Positions 1 to 13,434 are shown, counted from the stretch's first letter. The stretch: 64,000 nt of DNA from Balanoglossus misakiensis (GCA_040954595.2 CM082585.2:11346001-11410000); one strand, 5' to 3'. Numbers and translations: made by a program. The notes: generated by a model from the letters alone, not told the origin.

Positions 1-722
1 GTTCAATGCTGTGGCCTCTTGCGAAATTCTGGACGATACATTGTTTACGCGACCGACGACAAACGCCCGCACTTTTGGACACTAATTTGATTTCGAACTT
101 GACACAAATTGTAACACCCTTGTGAATGATTAATATTATTGTGGTGTAATTTTCCTCCGACTTCAGTGTAGTACACCGTTGTCAAGGCCGACTGACGACC
201 GCAACATTTCTTTGTACAAGACCCTGCCTAATTGTGCTTTCGTTGAAAACTAATTATTCCTTTCATAATATTGTCATCGTTCTTCGAGTGTCGAATTACA
301 ATGCGCGGGACTGGCGTGTGTCGCTGAGTCAACTACAGCATCATAATTCCGCCATTATTATTTACAGATCCAGCGATTTATCTCTGTCAAATTTTCGAGA
401 TGAGAACGACGACGAACCGACGACAGGCCGCCGAAAGACAGATCAGAATCCGGTAATTTGGGCGACAGTAACCGGTTCCCTATACAAGTTTCACCGACAC
501 TCACTAATTGGCAGGGATCAGCTCAAAAGAGTGGCCAAACATTTTTATATCTTAGACTTTAAAACCCTGAAAAAATTCACTGCATATGTCAAACCATTCT
601 TATATTACCTTGAGTCCATTGAAAATGTCCTCGATTCGTCGAATTCAGTGAAATTGTACCAAATTTACCATTTTTTGCAGTAAAGAGATCATTGCTTTAC
701 TTTAGGGTCTCTAACTCAGTGA

Positions 723-736
723 GTAACCATGGAAAC
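723..736. promoter_or_regulatory. RFX X-box GTAACCATGGAAAC
   Basis: Fits the RFX palindromic pattern GTNNCC-NN-GGNNAC exactly. RFX factors regulate ciliary and other genes, and X-boxes are among the commonest long motifs in conserved noncoding DNA of vertebrates. Confidence 0.35.
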
Positions 737-1204
737 GAATGATGAAGTTCCCAATTTCCTCTTTAATAGTCTAATTTTGGCAATTTACTTGTACGTGAGG
801 GGAAAAAAACGACTGTCGTAGTCCCAGTCCAAATATTTGAAATTGTCTACAAGGTCCTCACCGCGAAAACCGATGTCGAACTTGATGTTCGTCACAAAAC
901 GCGAGAGAGACTTAGCCTCGCCGTATTTGGATGCAACTTTTCCGCTTGCAAATCGGTGGACGTTTTTTTTTTTTGATAAATCGATTTTTGTTTAATTTCA
1001 CGAGCTGTATGGTCGTGTAATTGGGAGTTCAAGTAACGAACGGTGTCGAAGTATCATGGAGCCGACGACTCCCCATCTGAACCTTTTTGTTCAGGCCATG
1101 CAGAGGACAGATTTTGTTTCGTGATATCATTAATTGAAAAAAATACATCATGTCGCTTGAAAAAAGCTTATGTGTATGTACACTATGTACACACGCACAC
1201 AATT

Positions 1205-1302
1205 ATATATTATATACATATATATAGAGAGAGAGAGACAGAGAGAGGGAGAGAGAGGGAGAGACAGAGAGAGAGAGAGAGATATAGAGAGAGGGGGGGA
1301 GA
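1205..1302. repeat. Compound (TA)n / (GA)n microsatellite
   Basis: TATATA-rich sequence (about 1205-1226) runs into an interrupted GA tract (1226-1302) with CAGA and GGGA interruptions. Confidence 0.85.
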
Positions 1303-1440
1303 CGCCAGTTTGCATAGAAAATATTATTATGAAGGAGCTCGGTATAAACACGAGTCTGCTTTTGAAAATTCACCAGGGATGTTTTATTTACACTGCCCTG
1401 GCCGGGATCGACATTGGAAATTAGTTTTAGCCTTGGGAAA

Positions 1441-1455
1441 TTAATTAATATGCAT
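1441..1455. promoter_or_regulatory. POU/homeodomain composite TTAATTAATATGCAT
   Basis: Paired TAAT homeodomain cores run into ATGCAT, similar in design to 52641-52658. It lies just after the GA-rich microsatellite region. Confidence 0.2.
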
Positions 1456-2785
1456 GGTATCTCGCTGTTATGATCGAAGCAATATTTAGACATATAAATG
1501 ATTGTTAATTATAAATGGTTGGAACCTAAGTGAAATTGATAGCAAAACCAATATACGCAAATGTTTTAAGACATGTTGTAAATTGCACTAGCTACAGGGG
1601 GTCGGTAAATTTCGGACTCTGTCGTGTTTCTTGGCCGTCAATTAAAATGAATTCCCAGAACGTTTATTCCCTTTTATTTTGTGGCAGTAGATTTTGTTCC
1701 GAATTTTGACATTTTCTGGTGAAATCCGTTCTTGATATGGAATGGCTGGCCTTTGTAGTTAACCACGCTGGAAAGGCGTTTTTGTGGGGGTTTTGTGTCT
1801 GCCGCAATATACATATAGACGGGGATCTTCATAAGCGATTTTCTGCTGATCGCTAGAACACTATTGTGATTGGCATTTTGCCGCATTAATTGATAAGACC
1901 GCTCTAATGAATATGACCGAGGCGGGGACCTAATCGTGCTGTACAATGGTTTTATTTGTAAGTCAATAAGACCGAGTCAGTCGTAAGCAGACTGCGGAGC
2001 CTAGGGGTCACCTAACCCGAACTCGCGTTAATCCAATAGTTCTGTGAAGCTGGCGATGAAATGAATGACTTCGCCGCGACCCAGAGCTATTGCGCTATTA
2101 GAATACGCAACGGCTTGTATCAATTGTAACGATACTCCCTTTTGAAGGGAATGATTGACGCTGTCACATCAACGCTGGTGACAGATGGAAGAAACACAGT
2201 CACGAACTACTTCAAAAATTGATGAACTGAATTAGGCGATTCGTAACGAGTTAGCCTTAATTGGAACATGGAATAGTTCAAGATTGCATATCCCCAGAAA
2301 AAAATCTCACTCTAATCAGGCAAACAGATTTCTTCTCAATTTTATCATTAAAGACATATTTTCTATTTAAAACAGAGATTTTCGTTTGGATAATTGAGCT
2401 GGGCTGAATGAGCGAGCGCTTGAAGCCACGTTGAGTCGACGGAATGAATGAATTTTTACGGATATCATCGGCGCCGTGTCACCCGGAGAGAAACCTACCC
2501 TTTGACGAGCCTACTGTTTCTTGATTTTTTTATTCATTGTAAAATCGAAAGGTCAAATCGGTGCCACTTTTGCAAAATAGATTCGGCATTTAACGGACTT
2601 CTTCGGTTTCTTTTTTAATCAAACGATCTGAGTTTCAACTGGGGTTGCATTCTATCTGCCCTGGTGTCACGGTTGGGGCATGTGCCGAGGCCGACGTGGA
2701 TCTCGCAACAGGTCGGTGACTCGCTTGGAGCGTGCATCTCCGTATCACTCTCTCTCCGCTGTTTTTCAGCGGTCGTACTCGCTTG

Positions 2786-2799
2786 GTTGCCGTGGCGAC
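2786..2799. promoter_or_regulatory. RFX X-box GTTGCCGTGGCGAC
   Basis: Both half sites fit (GTTGCC and GGCGAC) with the usual 2 bp gap. It lies in a locally CpG-rich 190 bp stretch. Confidence 0.35.
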
Positions 2800-4571
2800 C
2801 CCCGCCATCGCAAGGTGTTCCGGGGTCACGGGGTTAATTGAAAAAATGAGGATGGGAACCCAAGCAACAATATCGGGTGAAGTCGTGCGCTGATTGATTC
2901 ATTAGTGGCATAGAATGTGTTTTTGTCCTCTAGGTCTTGCATTTAGCCGGATAAAATGGCACAAAACAAGACGTCATACTCGAACCCCGCGACTCAAACA
3001 CACGAACACATCATCTAGCTCCGATTTCATCCAGCACACCCATTAATAAAAAAAATACCGACTAAAGATCAAGAGTTGTCTATTAGCGTAGTAAATCTTA
3101 TGCTTAGATATATGAAAAACAGTAAAAATCACCATTAAAACCGTCCTGTGCTCTAGTGATATTAAAAAAGTGCGGTCGTATAAGTTTTAATTGGTGTTTG
3201 ATCCCTCGATGATATAGAATTGGGACGAAAAGAATGACAGACCGCATAAAATATACATATCTAAAACAATATCCCGTTGACGCTTCTTTAGAAATATGAC
3301 TAACTACCCCTATAGCGATTATTTTACTCACGTTGTCAATTTCCGCGATTGATAAGCCCGTTACTCTTCTTATCGGTTTAGCCGGCCACTGACCACCTGT
3401 ATGCGGGTATATGGCGGTGCAATTTATTACAGATTGGCAAATATCGCCTCGCGGAGAGTCGAAACCGTGGGGGTAAAATCGCTTCGATCGGCCGCGCTGT
3501 TCTTTGTAGCGTGACTGATTTATCACCAGTGTGTGTGAGACTGAGCGTCAACTTTGGTATTTAATTCTCGCGCGCGCACACCCGGGTGGATGCGAGTCGG
3601 TTGGCCTTCAAGAGAGCCGGGGTTGTTGTACGCTGAAATGTGGCGTGCGAGGTTGGAACTCGTGGACCGGCTCTGTCTAGTCTTGCAGGTGTAGACGCAA
3701 CACTAACAAGGGGATCGGAGCACTAATCCCCCCGTTCTAATTCCTGGATTAGTAATAATGATCATATCTGTCATCGGTTCCCACTGCGGCGTTGTTTTAT
3801 TTAATAGCCATTATCCTCGGAAAAATGGGTTTTTAGTTGGGAAGCAAAATCAGAACCGGGGCAACTGTTGAAAAATGACCCTCACCCGCCTGGGGTGTTG
3901 AAATCGAGCATGCGTGATGAACACCAGTCAGTTTTTATCGCCATTAAGAATGTCAGGTGTTCTATGAAAATTTATATCCCTCGTTTTTCATCCGAATTAC
4001 ACATCTTCCGGATGCGCGCTCTAAAATGTGTTTTTTTTTCTCTCTTTGAATCGAAGAAGGGTGAGAAAGCGCGCGTCTGGGCTGCGGATTTCACCTGTTG
4101 TCTCATTTGAATAAAACCGCACTACCCACGGACCCAAAAATTTACACAACTCATGGACAAGAGAAAGTTCAATGATTTCGTTTAAAAAATGGCCTACGTT
4201 TGGAGGTGGCAATAAGCTTGTGTGAATGAAGCAGGGTCGTTCGTTCACAAAACGGTTGCTGTTTCCTCCAAACACTCAACTGCCACCGTTATCGTAAATT
4301 TCTTTCTTAATTTAATGTTTCGTCGACGTTCATCCAATTTCGCAGTTTCAGATAGCGCCGATAAAACGACCACCATTTGCGTTGGGCTCGGAAGTCATCA
4401 ATACGGAGTAATAAAACTTTTAATAGCTTGGAGGACGGGAGACAAGCTCGCCTTCGGTCACTTACCCGGCCGATAAGACCCACAGAACTCCGAGGTGTTC
4501 TTAAAATTAATTTTTCACATTCAGCCTTATTACTCTTTCATCATTCCGAGGGAAATCTTCATCTTCTCCCG

Positions 4572-4585
4572 GTCGCCATGGCGAC
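4572..4585. promoter_or_regulatory. RFX X-box, perfect 14-bp palindrome GTCGCCATGGCGAC
   Basis: This is a perfect inverted repeat of GTCGCC around AT and the most symmetrical X-box in the window. It lies 146 bp before a YY1-type site that doubles as a strong Kozak ATG (4731-4741), so it could be part of a promoter. Confidence 0.4.
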
Positions 4586-4730
4586 AACCCGCTTTAGTGA
4601 TAATGTCAGGAATGTCACTTCAAACGGCGAGGATCGGATGCGGTGTGAACTTTGCGTCGTAATCCCTGGAGACCTGGAAAGTAGACGAGAGATATGACTT
4701 TAAAAGTTGGAAGATGCTGGGTTCGGGTAC

Positions 4731-4741
4731 AAAATGGCGGA
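4731..4741 (+). promoter_or_regulatory. YY1-type site AAAATGGCGGA, also a strong Kozak ATG
   Basis: Matches AAnATGGCGGC in ten of eleven positions. The same ATG (4734) has an optimal Kozak context and opens a 35-codon reading frame to 4841 starting M-A-D-A-W-P-D-A-E-E. That frame has no homologue I recognise. A perfect X-box lies 146 bp upstream. It may be promoter plus first exon of an unknown gene, or only a YY1 site. Confidence 0.2.
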
Positions 4742-5550
4742 CGCCTGGCCAGATGCAGAGGAGTTAACGGGGTACGAGCAGGCAACGTTATATTCCTCGC
4801 ATGGAGGATTAAACAAACTCGCGTGCACTTTTTATTTCTGAAGGGAAAGTTGAGCACCGACAAAACAGTAGCTCAAAGGAAGCTTAAAGATTATTCCATA
4901 AATCCATCTGGTATGCAAGCATACTTAAGACGACTAAGCAACTTATGCAAAAAGAAGGGGTTAAGTATATCTCTCTAGAGGTCGGAGATTATGGGTCAGA
5001 TGTCAATTTCAAGAAGTCAGCGTGGCTCTTCATATACTTTTCTTCGGGGCAAAGAAACTATAACGCTGTATACAGTTATTACAAACGCAGAAAGAAAAAT
5101 TAAAACAGGGAGTAGAAACTTAATGATCGAATTATTTCCATAATCTTGGCAACGACGATGGTTCTATGCTTGCATACCCAAAGTTTCCACGGATATGTTG
5201 ACCCGATGTGGCTGTGTGTCTCTCATCCTAGCGCGCTAATCCTTGCCCTTAATCACTCATTTCCTTCGACTCAAGAGATTACCTTCGATAGTTCAGAAAT
5301 GTATCATTTATCGTTCGAAAATTAAACCGAATTCTGTCCATCACTCTGCTCCGTTGGAAGGGCGATCAATAAAATGTTCAATGCACCTTAATTTAGAAAG
5401 CATTTTTCCTTGCTTAAAGGACACTAAATATTTTCTTTTAAAAACTGAAAAATCAGGGATCAATGTACCGTCTTTATCGCAGAAGAAAATGTTTCCATAT
5501 TGATGAATAATTTAAATTCAAAATGGCCGCCAATTGTGTTGTCTTCAGCC

Positions 5551-5582
5551 ACCAAACCAAACCAAAACAAAACAAAACAAAC
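5551..5582 (+). repeat. Short CAAAA-type simple repeat
   Basis: Repeated CCAAA, then CAAAA pentamers. Confidence 0.6.
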
Positions 5583-8500
5583 ATAGACAAGATGCCAAGA
5601 GGCGAGGTCATGCAGGGGAAATGAAAGGGGTCAATTGCGCATGTCAAATAATTCGAATTTTATTCAAATGAAATCTTCAACCGGACAAATTTAGATTTCT
5701 TTGAAGAGAGGTCAGCTGTTTTAAATTTTGTTTTTGTTTTTGGCGTCAAGTAAGCTTCTTTTCTATTCATGTCGATATGTTCGACACTCAACGCCGATTC
5801 TACAAGTGTAATTTTGTATCATTGTTGACCACTGAATTAAAGTCCGGACTTTATTTCAAATGCTAACAATACCGGTGGATAGACCATATAGGGACCAAAT
5901 TGTATATAATACACCATTCATTTACCATCACGTAGCATCGACCAGTCGCATCATACTCCCATTTTCTGACTGCAATATTAATAACAAATTTGTACAGTCG
6001 TCAAACTATCATGTTCGAGGGATAAATACGGCGTCTTTTGGCAATATCGGGTTTAATATACTGATATTAATGAATACCCTGGCATATTAATCTTATTAAT
6101 CAGGCCATGCACATATATTTTTTCGTTTACACTACGAAAACGTTGCCTTCGTGAATTAATTAACTTAAAACATAGAAGCGCGCAGACCTTCCAAATGACG
6201 AAGTATGACGCACCGGTCGATATGCAATGCTGCATACACTCAGATTGTTGACGGGTGGTTCGGTTGAATGGAACACGCCGTTCACAAAATGTAGGTCAGC
6301 GAAGGAATTGTTATAAACTGTTTTATGTACAATAACACTAAAGGGGACAAAACCACGAAAAGTTGCGGCTAATGGCGTTTGAACCTTCTTTTGTGCCTTC
6401 AATTACGATTCGGTCATGGATCAGATGACGCTTGCTAAAAATAATGGCTGAAATGTAACCGTTTTGTGTAGTGCCCTCAATTTGCGGTCGCCTATTATGT
6501 TATAACAAGTGTAACAAATACCACTATTGACTGAAATCTTTTCACATTGCCACAATGAACAAAATGAAGATGGCTTTTCGCCATTCATTTCTTCCATAAT
6601 GAACGCAGACAATCGAATTCCTTTCATGAGGAAACGAATGATGCCTGCAATCTTACCGGTGGCGGCGTCGTACGTAAACACTTCTATTGATCCGTTATTC
6701 ACCGTCAGTTTTCACGTGCTGTGTGCGTTACTGTTAAGCTGTGATCCTTATTGATGGATTGGCAGGGACGTGAAACTATCGATTTTCCCTCGTGCTGCGT
6801 CAAACAAATGCCGGAGCTTGGCTTTCACTTTGATTCTTATTGACCGACATACGGCAAAAGTGCGGAGTTTTAGTGAACCTGAAATTGGCACGTGACTTGA
6901 GCTAATTTAAAATTGAATTTGCCATCATGATCACATACCTGGTGCAAGCGATAATGGACCCGAGTTCTCTCGTCGTTTTTCATCTCTCTCCCATTCCATT
7001 CAGCCGATTTCCTTAATTCTATTGAAATGGAGCATCAATCCCACCACCGGCTTATCTGAAATCGTGAAGGAGAAAAATCACCAAAACACATTAGACATTC
7101 GAACATTTATTTTGGCGCGAAAAATATCACATATGGTCGTTTGGCACGATTTACGTACACAGATTGATGACAGAATTCACACTTATAATGCGTACACAGA
7201 CCACATTTAGAAAACCACTTTCAATCGTGAGTGATTTCGAAAAGAAAAGAAGAAACCGGCCTGTTTATTCAAGGATAATTTGGTTTACCGAGTTACACAT
7301 TGGTGTTGGATTATTTTCTCAGTGTAGGTTTTACTTGCAGAATAGACTATTTACACTGATAATGCGCCACTGTGTATAAAATCCCTCTTTCTCTTTGATT
7401 ATATAATGTTCACCTTATTTGTATCTTGTCATGGGCATACAACGCTGTGTGTTTAGTTGGATATCTTGTATTTATTCACCAAACAAAAATACAATGCATT
7501 TCAAGTAGATCTGTATTCTCTGCTGTTTGGTTCGGAATATTTGCTGTGCAGCTGCGTTGATAATTATGATGGCGCCAGAACGACACTTTTTATTGTTTCA
7601 CCGCCCTACAAATATATGTTATTTCAGAGGCCAAACGGTCATGAGAAAACTTGCTATTTCTCCCAAAAATCACAAAGAATGCTATAACTTCAGTTTTCAA
7701 TCACTATAATTATCATGGAGGAATTTAAGTCTCATTTATGATCAATCAATCAATCGGCATGAAAGTAGCCGTACGGGGCAACTTCAGGGGAAATTTAAAT
7801 TCCAGCCGAGGTTGATGCGATAGCCTTGAATTTGGCGGGTGAAAAACAACAACAAGGGGGTGCAAAAACCAGAAGTCTGAAACATAGAAACAGGATGTCT
7901 AGTTTCACTGGCCTCCAACTAAGAGGCTGGTTCTTACATTTAGTGAAAAAGGGCGCGCACAAACCAAACAAAGCCAGGCTTGTCCATTATATCGACAGGT
8001 AAAGTAAACGAACTTCTTCATAACTCCCAGTGTTCTTGCCAACATCAAAGGCAACAGCATGCTTTTCACACACTGTTACATATTCCGATTTAAATGTAAA
8101 ATCAATAGTGGATTTTCCCAGTCGTAGGGGGGCTTAACAAATCGAACTCCGCATATAATTAACGCGTACCAAAACATACAGTAATTTTTATTCATCTTCC
8201 CTTTGTGGGCAGGCGGCAGCCAGCACCCGCGTTGTTTGGACCACTGGTGTCCCAGTGTTCGGGTTCTGTTGGTTTTCCGCCACAAAACAATCATCACTGG
8301 ACACAAAAGTATCATAGAACGAGGGAAAATTACGCGTGTTACACAGTCCGCTAGCGTTCAATATGTAAGCATTCAAGTCTGACGCGCCTGATGTACACAC
8401 ACTTCCAAACATCATCGGGCCCCGATTGACCTTCAGGGTAACTACGACTCCGGACGCTCGCCGCTAGAAGGCACCGGGCGATAATCAGCGAATGCCGTTG

Positions 8501-10001
8501 ACTCAGACCGGACAAGCCGCTAACCTGTGAATATTCCGAAATTTAAAAGATTTTCTTTCGGTTTAATTTTAAAAAAACGTAAATTACAAGTTTGGCGACC
8601 GCAGTCACACGGACACGTGGTGAGAAGCCTAGAATTTGAAAGCTGTGTGCGGTGAATGAAAGACCTGGCCAACCAACACTGCCCCCCGGACACAGAACAT
8701 TAAAACGAAGCTTAAAGTCGGTTTCCAATTGAATTTCTAAAGCGCTATGGTATTAAGCAAATCTTTACCGACGAGCAGCTGAAATTGTTTGGGGCGTTAA
8801 TAAGACGCAGTAAGTAAAGTCGTAGTTTGCAGAAACCCAGGCATAATCATTCCATTCAGGCGACATCTTTTTCGCCCGTAGCGTTGCTGATTAAAAGTAA
8901 TTATGGCTTGCCTTCAGCGTTTCGGTTCTCGACAGACAACGGGTAACTTTGTCTGAAGTCGGGGCTCTGCCCTGCAACAAGCTATATCCGTCTCCAATTT
9001 TAACCACGCCACATTGCAAAATAGTTAAAAGTTCAGAAGCTAATATACAGGCAAGTTTACAGCGGCTACATGTTTTAGCAGACAAGAGAAGGGGACTTGA
9101 ATAGTGTAGACTAACCCCTCCATGGTTCAAACTCATATCAATTGTTCGGAGTAAAATAGAAAATAACACAAGCGACAATTGTTGCCTGTCAACGTGTGTA
9201 CATTTCATCAAGTGTTACATTGTATCTACTTTTAACGACCGTATCGAGAACTGCAACCGGAATTACACACTCTGCAAGAAGACTCGCGAACGCTCACTCC
9301 AGCGCGCGCGCGCTCGACGAGGTTTACAATAGCGCAACACCCGAACTCGAGCCGCGGACGCGCCAAGGTGGAAAACCCACAGACGAAGACGACACCGCGA
9401 CGGAAATCGACAACTAGATAAAATATCGCGAATTACTTATAATGGTCCCAATACGGGTTTTGCTAATAAAGTGAAAAATGGTCCTAAGCTCTCCCCCGGT
9501 GACAATAATGACCGATTGGCAATTCATCTTGTAAGGCGAAATGGGGATCACGCAATAATTTAATTGTGCTTGCGAGAGATCGGCCATGAAATGTAGTAGG
9601 CCCAACCTCTGATCCGGAACAAGTTCGTTTTAAATGACACACAGATAAGTTATTACAAGGGATCGCAAGTGATGCAGAACCAACGTGAAAGGGGGTGAAT
9701 GTATAGATGGCTACTTTTTATGGGCGAACTACCGCAGTCCCTGTCTCGACGACCTCTATCTAGTTGCTGATGATATATTTATTCCTGTGCGTAAAACCTC
9801 GTTTGTCGCTCTGTTTATGGCAGCGTCACACTCGTAAAGTGAGAAGGGAGTGACGTGTACTGCGCCCGGTCATTGGGTTTGATCTCCGCGTGCGTGTTGA
9901 CGCAAAATGTGGCCGCGTTTCTTGGGAGATGTACCCAGCTGCCACAACCAGGTGACCAACTTACATCTACTAAAAAAAACAAGCAACCCACAAGATCACC
10001 A

Positions 10002-10012
10002 CCCCCCCCCCC
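10002..10012 (+). repeat. Poly-C tract (11)
   Basis: Uninterrupted run of C, counted directly. Confidence 0.8.
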
Positions 10013-10551
10013 TTTCCAGTCCCACATGCGAGGACTCTCTCGCAGATGGAAATTCCTGCCCCCAGCGCAGTCCTACCGCCGGCAACACCGTGCAAAACAA
10101 ACCTTCTCTGCTTCTCTGAAATTCCCACGAGGTATTAACAAATTCAAGATAAAATTGGACGGGAAAATCTTGACTGTTGGACGGATCAATATCTTTGTTC
10201 TATCCCGACATTACGAAAATCCTGGCCTAAAGAACGAAATCGGGGCTTACAGCTACTACACATCTATTCAAATCTGGGGTTGTTGCGTATGTAGCTGCAC
10301 TCGTAGCTAGCCTGGCCTTGTGTCCTCAACTTTTAAGTAAGGGTTTCCTCCTGGTTTTAAATACTGCTATCGAAATCCCTTTCCGGGACCGTGGAATTAA
10401 AGCGTAAGAAATATCAATGGACAATCTCCAACAGCAACTTCAAGCGAGTCATGTGACTGGGGGTATCTTTGATCAATCCTATCTCGATTTCGACGTCGAC
10501 GACACCAGTGATGCAGTAGCAACCGATGTGTATCTATGTTAATGGGGATGC

Positions 10552-10564
10552 GTTGCCGGGCAAC
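10552..10564. promoter_or_regulatory. RFX X-box GTTGCCGGGCAAC (1-bp gap)
   Basis: Perfect GTTGCC/GGCAAC half sites with a 1 bp spacer, an arrangement accepted by RFX proteins. Confidence 0.35.
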
Positions 10565-12288
10565 CACTAGTCGTGCTTCAGTTATGTCCACCAGTTTACG
10601 GTCGCGCACAGCTGCTAAAGTTGGAATTTTTGACTTTAAATAAGACAGAAGTGGAGTCCGAAAAAACCCTGCTGGTCGCCGCTTCACTGGAGATTATCTT
10701 CGGTATAGAAAAGGTGCGCCGGAAACGATGGATAAGAGTTAAAACTGGGATCATGGTCAACACCGGAGATCGTAAAAAATCAAATCACGTGCGTGTAGGT
10801 CAGATCGTTACACCAGGTTGTCTAAAGCTGATTGATAAATGTTTCTTCTTTGCGTTGGTTGCACGATTAACAGCCAAGCACACGCGCTCAACCAAGTCGC
10901 TTTATTACTGATAATATTAAGACGAGGAAATCCCCGTGTAATTGGCGTGTGATAGCACTTTTGTTTATCAAAACCTTTTATATATTTTGTAACAATTGCT
11001 GCCAATTCAAAGCTCTATAGTCTACCAGATCGGATTCTGGCAAATCGTCAAAAGCTTGTCACAACACTACAATAACAATGAATGAGCTGAACTCAGATCT
11101 CGCACAGGATACCACGAGACTCGGCGAGATCTGACGGGAAATGGCCCAGACCTCGAAGTGTATAAACGTATCAAAATATGGACCCTGGCAATAACTCAGT
11201 TATGTTTGATTTCGTACCATTTAGAAGCTTAGGGAAAGATGAAATTACTAAACTGAATGCTAATTGTAAGAGAGGTGTTTATAGGCGGAGAGAAACACCT
11301 TAGTTGATTGGACGACAGTTTGGGAAACTGAGATTGTTAACTGTCGGCTTTTTATTACTCCCTGTACACATTGACTCTAGCTTCTATTTAATCAACTTTA
11401 CTTCTTACCATAAAATATATCGATCTACCGGGCTGTTTTTATAAGCAACTGGGACATTTTCAGAATGGATATCAGCCGACACGATATCTGAAAAGATTGA
11501 TTTCTTTTTCACACCCGATGAATAAACCACAATTGGGGTTTTGTTACCTGCCGTTGTCGTCCCTTTCCTCAAATCATCGTCCATGCATTGTGTGAACCCC
11601 CGGAGCTGAATTGACTTCCCCTTTCGTCGCTACTTCCGTCTTGAGAAACAGGGGCATAGCCAGAGCTGAGCAGTGCAGAATGTCGCATCTCGGGATCGTC
11701 AATTAGAGGTACTCTTTCACCAAGCTCATACGTCATCCTCGCAAAATGTGTGAAATTTCATCAGCAGGCTGGTCGACTTCAACTGGTAATAAATAAAAAA
11801 ACATGCGCAAGTGTCAGTGATAAGTGTATCTACGATGTTTTTATCACTGCTCCACTCGGTACATCTGCGTACATCATGCAATGTTTTGCGCGTAAATATA
11901 TTTGCGACGAATATTTATTTGCGACACATTGCATCGCGAGTACGTTGCCGCCATATGCAGCAAGCCACTGTAGCTGCCTACCCTCAATTCAATTCATGTT
12001 TTTGAAGGATGGCTTTCCCGCGCAGATAACGGTATGACGGGGAAAAAATCTAAACGGAAACGACTAACTGCAATTTTCTTTATTACTGATAGGGGATGTC
12101 AGGGAGTTTTATGGGACTGGGCTAGCGCCTACAGGCCGTCTACTTATTGTAAATATTACGAGGATCACCATTTTAATGATAGTTTATTAACCATGCTGAA
12201 ACTGACCCGGGGAGTACTTTCTGCTAACTACTGATATCTAAAGTGATGGGAGCTTAAAATAAAAAAAATGGTCGTGCAGTCGCGCCAT

Positions 12289-12296
12289 ATGCAAAT
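12289..12296 (+). promoter_or_regulatory. POU octamer ATGCAAAT
   Basis: A perfect octamer followed by AAAT. It is an isolated site in AT-rich intergenic DNA. Confidence 0.22.
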
Positions 12297-12753
12297 AAAT
12301 GATGCGGGCGGTTTTTGTTTTCCGTCATAGCGTCGTCCTTGATGGCATTCTCGTTCGGTTGTAAACCAGACGAAAATGTGTAAATTGATGACCAAACGGA
12401 TCTAGCTGGTCGTTACCAACTCCGCAAGTATGGCTCCCTAGGGACGCACTGGCGAATCCAACAAGTGGCACTGCTTGCGTGCAATCAATTATGTCATGCT
12501 GCAGCAATGCTACCTATTTATATGGAGATAGAGGGTGTGGTTCTCCGTGATTCCCAAAAGACATTTCAAAACTTTTAAGTTTACTTCATATCCGCATTAG
12601 ACTAAAAGGGGAACCTTCTCTCTCTCTACTGAGAAAACTGTGCGTATATGTAGTTCAAGCTAAATCAAAATTAATGAATCGAACTTCATTATTTCTGTCG
12701 CAAATCGTGGACAGGAAATCCAAAATGTTGGTGCGCGGACACATTTCAAACGT

Positions 12754-12763
12754 CGCCATCTTG
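12754..12763 (-). promoter_or_regulatory. YY1-type site CAAGATGGCG
   Basis: Reverse-strand CAAGATGGCGACG is close to the YY1 consensus AAGATGGCGGC. It forms the left edge of the CpG-rich block. Confidence 0.3.
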
Positions 12764-13125
12764 TCTGTATGTCTCTGTCTGCTATTAAGGGACCATCCAT
12801 CATCGAAATGTTGACGTGACTACACTTAACGCACATGTTGATGCCGCCGCTTGATATTTGCAGGGCCCGACATTCCTCCTCGACCTTTTTGGCGACACGC
12901 CGCCTGTGTCTGAAATTCTTCTCCCCAGTCCACCGGGTGAGGACTGCCGACTTTTTTTTTCGAGGGGATACCACGAAGACACGAACGGTTGCCTTAGGAA
13001 CGCGAACTTTCAAACATACGCCCTTGCGTGGTCGGTGCCCGTTTGCACGGGTCGTCACGGAGCGGGCAGCCATGTTGACAAACATGGGCCGGGCTTCAAA
13101 CTCGCTGAAATGCCCCCAAAACACA

Positions 13126-13136
13126 AAAATGGCGGC
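13126..13136 (+). promoter_or_regulatory. YY1-type site AAAATGGCGGC
   Basis: Exact fit to AAnATGGCGGC in the centre of the CpG-rich block. The ATG opens a 36-codon basic reading frame (13129-13239) without recognisable similarity. Confidence 0.33.
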
Positions 13137-13290
13137 GAACAAACTGGGTGGGTTGCGGAAACGCGAGGACATACACGGTGTGGGGGAGAGAAAATGGAGC
13201 GCTTTCAGTCGGTGTCGAAAGAGTGGGAAAAAGTGGTGAACTTTGATTGATTTGGCGGGAAACGATGTTCATGGTACGACACAGCTGAGG

Positions 13291-13298
13291 TGACGTCA
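13291..13298. promoter_or_regulatory. Full CRE TGACGTCA
   Basis: A perfect palindromic CREB/ATF site inside the 12.74-13.44 kb motif block. Confidence 0.35.
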
Positions 13299-13417
13299 TT
13301 CTTGAACACCTGTCATGCAAGAGGTCAAGCTAGCACGCTAAAACTTATTACACAGTGCGGGTCCAATTTACCGAAAGGGCGATAAATCATACACAATTGT
13401 TGTTTTAAAAATACCCT

Positions 13418-13434
13418 GTTGCCATGGTAGCAAC
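13418..13434. promoter_or_regulatory. X-box-like GTTGCCATGGTAGCAAC
   Basis: Inverted GTTGC half sites with a wider gap than the canonical X-box. It closes the motif-dense block that begins at 12740. Confidence 0.3.

Larger units (their letters stand above)
1..4500. other. Intergenic: no gene recognised
   Basis: Apart from two X-boxes (723, 2786), a T12 run (963-974), the GA microsatellite at about 1226-1302 and a POU/homeodomain composite at 1441, I see nothing specific. The frame at 234-683 (149 codons) has no ATG at its start and no recognisable similarity. Confidence 0.6.
4842..12739. other. Intergenic: no gene recognised
   Basis: AT-rich noncoding DNA. Items seen: a CCAAA/CAAAA-type simple repeat at 5551-5582, an X-box at 10552, an octamer at 12289, a C11 run at 10002-10012, and a CpG-rich stretch at 9270-9420. 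The stretches between them show nothing I can name. Confidence 0.6.

Noticed and set aside
234-683. 149-codon plus-strand frame
   Set aside because: The first codon is TTG, and no domain or composition typical of a protein is seen.
1226-1302. Arg/Glu-rich frames through the GA repeat
   Set aside because: They are direct translation products of a microsatellite.
3104-3526. 140-codon minus-strand frame
   Set aside because: No motif, membrane pattern or codon-use signal supports coding.
9196-9417. 73-codon frame with a signal-peptide-like start (hydrophobic VTLYLLLTTV)
   Set aside because: The frame begins with GTG and contains no ATG, so it would not be a normal animal start. The hydrophobic run is probably chance.
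9855-10310. 151-codon plus-strand frame
   Set aside because: It runs through a poly-C tract, lacks similarity to any family I know, and its first codon is a non-ATG TTG/GTG-type or poorly placed start.
12660-13172. 170-codon minus-strand frame
   Set aside because: It lies in a GC-rich block where both strands carry overlapping long frames. The basic, irregular composition matches no family.
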